A DNA stretch of 64,000 nt. Source: Trichoplax adhaerens. Its lineage: Eukaryota > Placozoa > Uniplacotomia > Trichoplacea > Trichoplacidae. Location of the stretch: positions 1,090,510-1,154,509 of the forward strand of contig NW_002060953.1 in NCBI RefSeq assembly GCF_000150275.1. Direction: 5' to 3'. A program made the position numbers and the translations under genes. A model generated the notes under the pieces. It ran no database searches and was not told the DNA's origin. It was given only the letters and a program-made list of their open reading frames with translations. Positions 56,240-64,000 of this stretch are shown one piece after another. The first letter of the stretch is position 1. The number at the start of each line of letters is the position of its first letter.

Positions 56240-59200
56240 GATGGAATTTGAAAATAAATCAAGATTAAACTAAGAAGAAAAAAACGATAGGATAGTTTAA
56301 ATACTTTAAAATTGATCAACGAAAGTTAGGAAGGTTTTTGGCCCAATGTGATCTTCTTGAACAGAGACGACTGAAGAAATTAAAACTATTATATTATTAT
56401 TGAAATGACAGTGACAGCATAAAGCTTTCAGAATTGCACTGACAATTCCTGGATGAATGGCACAGACGAACGATGAAAGTATTTAGACTTGAATTCAGAA
56501 ATTATTTTTAATCAACTATAGTTTGGAGCTGCTAATTGATTCTAGAGATGATTTCAAAATATTGACTGGTTCCTTTAAATGATGTTGGTCAATTTTAATT
56601 AGTGCTTTCAAAGAATAGAAATGGCTACATAAATCAAGTTGGAAAGTCGTGATAAAGTGGTAATGATCTTACAGCAAGGTTTGAGTTGAGAAAATTCCTT
56701 AACAGAGAACAGTTGGCTTCTTCAATAAAAGAAAAGTTGATTTATGGCTGTTAATTTTTGTAATAATATTTTAAAATAAAAAATTATTTAAAAAGATTAA
56801 TATCATTAATACCAATCTGTTATAAATGCAGGAATAAATGATGCTGGTTGTATGTTGGTTGAGATAGAAAGAAGTTGATAATATTATTTTAATAGGTATA
56901 CTTCAAATGATAATCGCTTGTTAGGATTTGAAAAGGCATCCAGATCAAAACTATTGGTTCTGAAAATCTGCTAAATAGCCATCATAAAGCCATGCTATAG
57001 TACTGCTGAGAGAAAATGAATTAGGAACTTTGGATACCTTGAAGATATACCCAAGATAATTAAATTGATGAGTTTACATTTGATTTGACAGCGGAAAATT
57101 CTCATCCATCGAACAATAAATATTCTTTTCTAATTCAACATTAAAGTTATTGAATAGAAAATAGAATAATAATATCATCTAATAAAAGGTTCTTAATTAG
57201 ATAAGCATTCTATGTTAAAAGAAAAGATTCCAGTATTTCTCTAAGTTGTTGCATTAAAATGCACCTGTCGTTAATTCTACACTACTTTCATAGTACATTC
57301 TAATTTTATTATTCATAATAAACTTGTGATACGGCCTTGAAATAAGTATGGTCATAGTCTATCAAGGCCATTAATTATGGATGATGCATAGTTACAATTA
57401 ATGATTAATAATGGTCTCTTCAAAAGACACTGTGCCATTTTTAATATTTGCGTAGACAGCATTATTTTCTGTTGTATTTGAAATAACTTATTGCATTAGC
57501 TTACATCTATTTCCTTAAATTAATCGATTTTGATTTACGCCAGCCAAGTAATGAAGCATAGTGAAGCTAAATATTGATGCTTAGGAAGACATCAAGATAG
57601 CATTACCGATATTTATTTAGCTTATTCGAGTACCTCGGTTATAAGAATACTGCAATTCAAGTTGAACATGCTATATGTAGCATCTAGATAGTATTGATTG
57701 AATTAGTTAGTGAGAGCGCTTTAGCTAGGACCTATTAGTTATTACTTTAGAAATGTATAGTTATAGATAGCTATTTTCTAACTTTAATTCTAAACCACTA
57801 AGCATTGGCTTTTACGTCAAATAATCAAGTTATAAATTGACGGTAAACATAATTTTATCGAATTTAAAATGTATATATACATAGAACCAAGTTTGGAAAA
57901 TATAGAAGTATACACAAGAATGTTTATAAAAAATAATTTAAGCTACATATAAAAAATTGCAGTAATTAATTGATAGAAAAGATGTTTATTGACTTTGTCT
58001 AAAAGTAACATAATCGCAGAGGTTACAAAAAAATCATAGCATACTCGTGGACATGAATTATTAACTGTGCTATTAGTAATAAAAAATTACAATAGACGTT
58101 ATCTGGCTTTCAATCAAAATCAATAATTTATTATTATTTGTTTGAAGTAAATTTTAGAATCCAATACCTTCAACTTTCCCACTGTCTCTCCAATACTATA
58201 AAATTAGCTTTATTGCTAATCCGAATTTAATCTGGGTTCAAATTAAGTCACATGGATGCCAAAATTTAGTTGTTTACGACGAGGTCAAAGGATCTTATCA
58301 TCTTCAATAGTCAAAATAGTATGTAACTGAGAGCTTTATTTGAAACTTGATGCCTTCACGTTAGGTCCGGCTTAATTTATTTCCAGGTTCATTAAAATTT
58401 TAGTTTTAGCATTTTTGATAAAAATTCAATCATTTACCGAAGCTAACAGCAAAGATTTCAAAATAGGTTGCTTTAAATAGTTATTGCTTCGTCAGAAGTA
58501 TTGGTAAGAAAGCCGTAGATGGAATAGAAACTGTACCTAAATTAAATGTAATGTCCAGTTCACTATTGGATTCCGTATTCATTCACTCAATACACCTTTC
58601 TCATAATTGCAAAGGTACAATTGATCAGAATGTCCTAATTTAATCAAAATATTCTAGCGATTAGAATATCTTTATATTTTAGGCCTATAATTTGCGATTT
58701 TGCATGCCAAAAGGTACTTGTTCATTACATTGTGGGGCAATCACTTATTGTAGATAACCAGTGGGATCATCTTGATAGGATTGAAACCCTCAATACTTGT
58801 ATGCTAATATTACAGTGAATCACGAACCAACTTTTAAAGAAAGTAGGCTAACATGATGTCTAAAATATACACTGTACAGCCTCAACTTAGCTTAAAATTA
58901 AAATTATTAATCATCCTGTAACCAATTGCACGTAGAAGTCATGAATTTGGCTGCAAAATTTAGTAGTCTGATTGTAGGTAGATAGTCCTTGATAGTCGTA
59001 AGATAAATGTGATTTTTATGTAATGAAGTGAAAGATACAAGAAACTGTAGTTCTTACTTCACTATTTTGAAGGGAATTTATTATACTATATACAGCTATT
59101 TTTAGTCAGCTTAGCAGTGCATATGAGCACAAATGCGGCGTTTTTTCTTTACAGTATATTTAAAAAAAATATATCATAACGTAAACTTATATACTAGTTA

Positions 59201-59670
59201 TGCACTAACATAATTTCAAATTATTGGGACAACTTTTTAATCGATTGATGTTGATGCATACAATACTGACATGACATCTTCATTATTGTGTAACCTCATA
59301 ATTAGTTTCATAGTAAAGTTATAAAGTAGCTGATATCATACAAGAAATAATTACTTTACCTTTTAAAAACAGATCATGAGCGAGATATTATAATCACGTT
59401 TAAAAGATTGTCACGGTACGAACTACCGTGAAGAAATACCTAAATTTGGTTAATATAATATAGTGATAATATATTACAACTAGTTACTTACAATAGGAAT
59501 TACTCTAATTATAAATGTGTTACTGTAAATTTAATGCTTTGCTGTAATGTGCACTGAAATAATTCTGTGAATGGACATATTGCTGTTCGGCTGTGAAAAA
59601 TTAGTTAGTAGATGTTCTTACCTAAGTATTTTTATAACATAACTCGTGAATGTTAGCTGCTGTAGAAGGG

Positions 59671-59761
59671 TATATAAGCCCGTCAGATAGTTGAGTAAAG
59701 TAGTTCTCAATTGTCTAGCTGAGTTTAACGTAGAATCAAAGGGGTCTAAATTCTTGTGAGT
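59671..59761 (+). promoter_or_regulatory. Possible TATA promoter with untranslated first exon
   Basis: TATATAAG at 59671-59678 sits in a locally less AT-rich stretch. About 80 bp downstream is a donor-like GTGAGT (59756-59761), with no ATG in between. This could be a 5' UTR exon of a gene lying mostly beyond the window. There is no direct support. Confidence 0.2.
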
Positions 59762-60279
59762 AGGAATACTGAATCCGCAGATTTTAAGAGATTTAGAGAT
59801 TTATTTTACGTTATCCTTGTCACGAAGCTGGTTTGTGACTAAGATATTTACGAATTCGGAAGATACTGTAAGGATGGACAATATGTACTCTAATTGTCAG
59901 CCGTTAATAACATGCGAGGCCTTTAAACAACACTAAACCTAATAAAAAAAGCAATTAACAACCTGGATATTATTCTTAAAAAAAAGCTAATAAATACGTT
60001 AAACTTTAGAATGGAGGATAGTTTCGGTTTCTGAACGTTGAGAATGCATATAATGACTCGAGTAAATAAAGCTGCCTTTATTGAATTTCTAAATTATGTG
60101 TATGCTGTGTTATGTAAGCGACGCCGATTATGAATTTGCGACCTACACGCTCCATTTTCACGTTTTATTAATATTCACCGGTTTATTTATTTGTTAATGT
60201 TAATAGCTGTAACGGAGTAACTTTTGCGTAGCTGTCATAACATAGATTTTATATGATAATTCATCTAGAAATATGTTTA

Positions 60280-60530
60280 AATAGCGTTATCTATGACTTT
60301 TTAAATATTTTTAATAGATAATTGCATAGCTTTATAACATTATCTATAAATTGATTACTAATATTTGTATCGTTTCATTATAAATTGACTGACCTTCCAA
60401 TAAAGTTTGGGTTAAGTAATGTCTAAGAGAGACTAGTTGTGTTACCGTTCTTCCTGACTATAGGAGATCGTCAGTATTTAGAGTCGTTCTGAGGGTTAAT
60501 GTCATGGAGGAAAAACCTGGCAGTAGACTC
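60280..60530. repeat. Dispersed repeat, copy B
   Basis: Second copy of the element at 33165-33400, sharing the core TGTCTAAGAGAGACTAGT and ATCGTCAGTATTTA. Same orientation as copy A. Confidence 0.6.
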
Positions 60531-63500
60531 GTGGTATAGTTTCTACAATAGTTCTAACATTTCCTCGTTACAAATTTCAGTTTATATCAATAGCATATAA
60601 AATTAGCGTTCTGTAATACAAGATCACGATTTCGTGCTAACGTCTTGATTCTTCAGAATTTAATAGGGGATAAACAAGGTCTTGCATATGATTCAGTTAA
60701 TGATATCGATACCTGTCAACTAGTACTGCGGAGTAAATATCTTCATAGCTAAGCTAGTAATTCTTATAGAAATGAAATTCAAATGCCAGAAATAAAGCTA
60801 GATTCTGAAGCTTTAACATTAAATTGATTTTTAACATTGAATTAGAATAGTCTCAACGGATAGAGGATGCATAAGAATTGATAACTAAATCTTTTAATTA
60901 CGGCTGTTACTGTTACTTATCATCGAGCAATTAATTATAAAAAATTAGTTTTAGCGCGATTATGTACAACCCTATATCCTACGTAATTGAAGATAGCAAT
61001 ACTACTTAGGAGATTTTTTTCATGAATCGAAAATTTATTATACTTTGACATCTATTAGAATTTGTAAATTTATACGTATCATTTATACTTTCAAGGGCAT
61101 CCAGTATTAAGTTTGTAGATATTCTTTAGTTTAATTAAGATATAATTATGATATAAGTTATTTTTTATCTTAGATCTCAGGAAAATATCCTAACACCGGA
61201 GTATTTCTATCGGTAAGACATTGACTAAAACATTGTTACTTTCTCTTGTTCTTATAACAGTATCAATTTAGACGGATATCATAAAACAGCTTTGCAACAA
61301 GATAGCGTAATGTATGATCGATAAGTCAATTCCTTAAACCACGTATCAAGGAACGATATCTGCACTATTAGGAACACTTTTGCTGTACTAGTAAACTACA
61401 CAAAGACTTAGACGCCTCGTATTTTACGTTAAACCATAAGTTTAAGAACTAACTTTATTATACGTTTAATGCATTTGGTATTCTTCCTCAATAGTTCATG
61501 AATCATAATTGGTACGATTAGCTTTGGATACATTCACTGAATAAGATAATAATTTTAGCTATTTTTCTCTAAAAATGCAGACAACTGTACTTACAAACAT
61601 AGATATCTGATGGCTAATACAGAATAGTCAGATTACGATATATCCTATCACGAGATATTTCCACGATAATTTAAAATCCACCATAAGTAAGTTACAATCA
61701 CAATGTTTCGAACTGTAAGTAGATAATTTGCATTCTCTAATATAACTATTAATTTCGATATATACTAGGTTACGGTCATAAAAAGCCAGTGCTACATTAA
61801 AACACGGTATATCCAAATTAGAAGTTAACTAAATACGGATAGGCTAACAAAGTTATCCTAACATAGATATTTCTACTCTAATGAAGTATATAACACTGTC
61901 ACAACGGATAAGACATTAGCTAATCATCCAATATCTTGTCGATATAATGAAGAGTCTTGTTTAATTTTTACTACTGTAGATGAAGCATTATTTTAATTAT
62001 ATACCATTGAATTTACACACTTAGAAACTAAGCAACTATTAATTAATTCCGATTATCATAGCCTTACAGCTATTATCTAAAATTTTACTAAGTAAAGATT
62101 TTGTATTATATAAGCTCCATTATTGCATGAATAGATTAAATTATTATCTAATCGATATCGTGCATATATTGATCATATTCCAAGAATCTTTCATCAAATG
62201 CGACAATATTGGTTCTCTTTTAATTGTGCATGTAAGATTAGTATTATTACTTCAAACAATACATCGGTACAAGAATTTGAACAAAAATGAATTATTTTGG
62301 TTTTGTGCTATAAAGAATATAGTTTGATGTTTATTGAATTTTACATATGTGTTAACAATACAACCACAAAAAACGTTCTTATTCCTAATGACAGAATTTT
62401 ATTTGCAATACTTTCATCCAAATAACTAACTAAGGTTCTTAATTTTAAATTCTTCAATTAAACCCATCTTTTCCTCGATAATGCGAGAAAAACTTTCTAA
62501 ACTTGGATAGAATCACTGCCCTATATAATAGTGCATCTTTAGAAAATGTATTTATAAAAGATTTAAATTATTCTTACAACACTGCAAAGAATAATCGTTC
62601 TCAGTTAATAAAGCTAGCGGTAAATTTCAGATTATGGTAATAACATTAAAATATCAATGGATTAATTTTATTTTAGTATTTTTAACCTAGATAAAGTATT
62701 TAATTTTTGTTAAGATGTTTTTACCTTTTTGATGCCATTGTGACATCATATTTATCCAATACAGTTTTGAGCATTGTATAAATTTATTAACTTTAATACA
62801 ATACAACAATAAAGCGATAATATTGACTAATCCTTAATATTATTGTATTATTATAATTGGAGGAATTGTTACTAAAATTGTTGTCCTTGCGCTCCTTTTA
62901 CATATTCATATAATTACCTTAAGCATAAACAATGTCTATCTATAATTAATGCTATGTTCAAATTTGTCAGTCATGATGATCTAAAAATATGACGATATAA
63001 ACTGAACTACAATTGTCAAAACTATCAATGCCATGCAAGATGCTATAGTTTAAATGGTCGTAATCATGTCAGCATTTATATTATTCATTATTGATTAAAA
63101 TCGGTATGTATATTTTCAAGGTGATGTCACGTTAGTATTCTGACGGATTAATTAATGTTTGACTTTGAAATGAAGGTAATAGCTATCAACAGAGTAGCCC
63201 GTTTAATTGTCGGACAATAATTTTTTCTTTTAAAATTATTAGTCTTTGTCGATAGGCAAATTGGTTCTGTTATCCTAAATAACTGCGTCTTAATCATGAG
63301 TAAAGATATAATAGGATAAAAGGATGTGAGATATTGATATTACTTGTGGTTATCGATTCTGAATCTGCACACGTATCTTGGTAGTAGCTAGGGATTAATT
63401 GTATATTATATTAAGGGGAAAAGTCTGCTGGTATTATTAAAAACTAGATGCATAAACCCAGTCATAACTGCATTTACATCCAATAAATTGGTAATTACTA

Positions 63501-64000
63501 AAAATTTTCCAGTATATCCATAGTAATTGTAAAAAATACATTACTCAAGGCCTAAGAAGGCCTTCCATTCTATGTAATGATACCTTTACTTAAGTAGCAA
63601 CTTTAAAATCATACATGCGAGTAGAACGTTAGTTTAAATCCTGGGTTGATTCACATTGTTTAGTGAATGTCTACGCTAGTAATTATTCTAACTATTGCTA
63701 TAATAGATAAACCGTTGACGGAATAAATCTAAATGCAGCCTTCGCTGACTGAAAGTAGTACATTCGGTATTAGAAGCTAATTTAAAGCAGATTTTTTAAT
63801 GTGTACTAAACTGTATAGTACAAACTAAAAGCTAAATTTGGGCTAGCTGCATTTTAACAGCCATGAAATTAAATTCCATCCTTTATAATTGTATTATTGA
63901 TCACCAAATAACATTGAGGTAGTTAAAAATTAATTGATAGGATCATGTACTTGATCTATTCTATCATGTCCTGTCATATTTTTATAGTAAATTCCGGAGA

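Larger units (their letters stand above)
56240..64000. other. Intergenic AT-rich region to the right edge
   Basis: No gene supported in 7.8 kb. It includes the second copy of the dispersed repeat (60280-60530), a short hairpin TCACGGTA-CGAAC-TACCGTGA at 59411-59431 and a possible core promoter at 59671. The frames at 61628-61816 and 62127-62327 have no domain features or splice context. Confidence 0.45.

Noticed and set aside
63600-63660. tRNA-like phrase GTTTAAATCCTGGGTT
   Set aside because: No acceptor stem, D-arm or anticodon arm could be folded around it.

Overview
The window is animal genomic DNA: AT-rich, with short introns (mostly 100-600 bp) in multi-exon genes, an intronless rhodopsin-type GPCR, and clear metazoan orthologues (AMMECR1, CLNS1A/pICln). 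The gene style and the receptor types fit a placozoan (Trichoplax-like) genome best. That assignment is an inference from style, not a database match. One 50-N assembly gap lies at 46205-46254.

Layout. (1) 1-17.6 kb, plus strand: the 3' part of a giant gene. One uninterrupted exon encodes at least 5,290 residues of Ala/Glu/Lys-rich helix with 11-residue (hendecad) periodicity. On top of this runs a 54-residue superrepeat marked by a Gly-Asp/Asn turn. A C-terminal block of four DIG motifs follows. Through introns whose phases match, the gene appears to continue into a basic linker and a microtubule-binding domain like that of the dynein heavy-chain stalk. (2) 19.6-24.0 kb, minus strand: AMMECR1 orthologue in five exons, with a 3.2-kb first intron full of a ~190-bp satellite. 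(3) 24.1-25.6 kb: tandem foldback repeat array in the divergent intergenic region. (4) 26.3-29.1 kb, plus strand: CLNS1A/pICln orthologue in seven exons, with a 162-bp minisatellite in intron 2. (5) 30.4-40.9 kb, minus strand: two tandem paralogues, each of 14 exons, encoding cAMP-receptor-like (class E, Dicty_CAR family) seven-transmembrane proteins. (6) 41.4-42.8 kb: palindrome-rich tandem repeat array. (7) 44.06-44.78 kb, plus strand: two-exon gene for a secreted precursor with an acidic pro-region and an extremely Arg-rich C-terminal half. (8) 44.8-55.2 kb: gene-poor, with the assembly gap and degenerate repeats. (9) 55.2-56.2 kb, minus strand: intronless class A GPCR. (10) 56.2-64 kb: no gene I can support.

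The genes do not form a pathway. AMMECR1 and CLNS1A are divergent neighbours with probable housekeeping roles, and the receptors show local duplication. The giant rod with a microtubule-binding end is the strongest candidate for something undescribed: a protein of at least 5,600 residues that could act as a very long tether or filament anchored to microtubules.

Multi-exon models were built by hand from splice signals, phase continuity and family similarity. In every model all exon phases close and the total length is a multiple of three.
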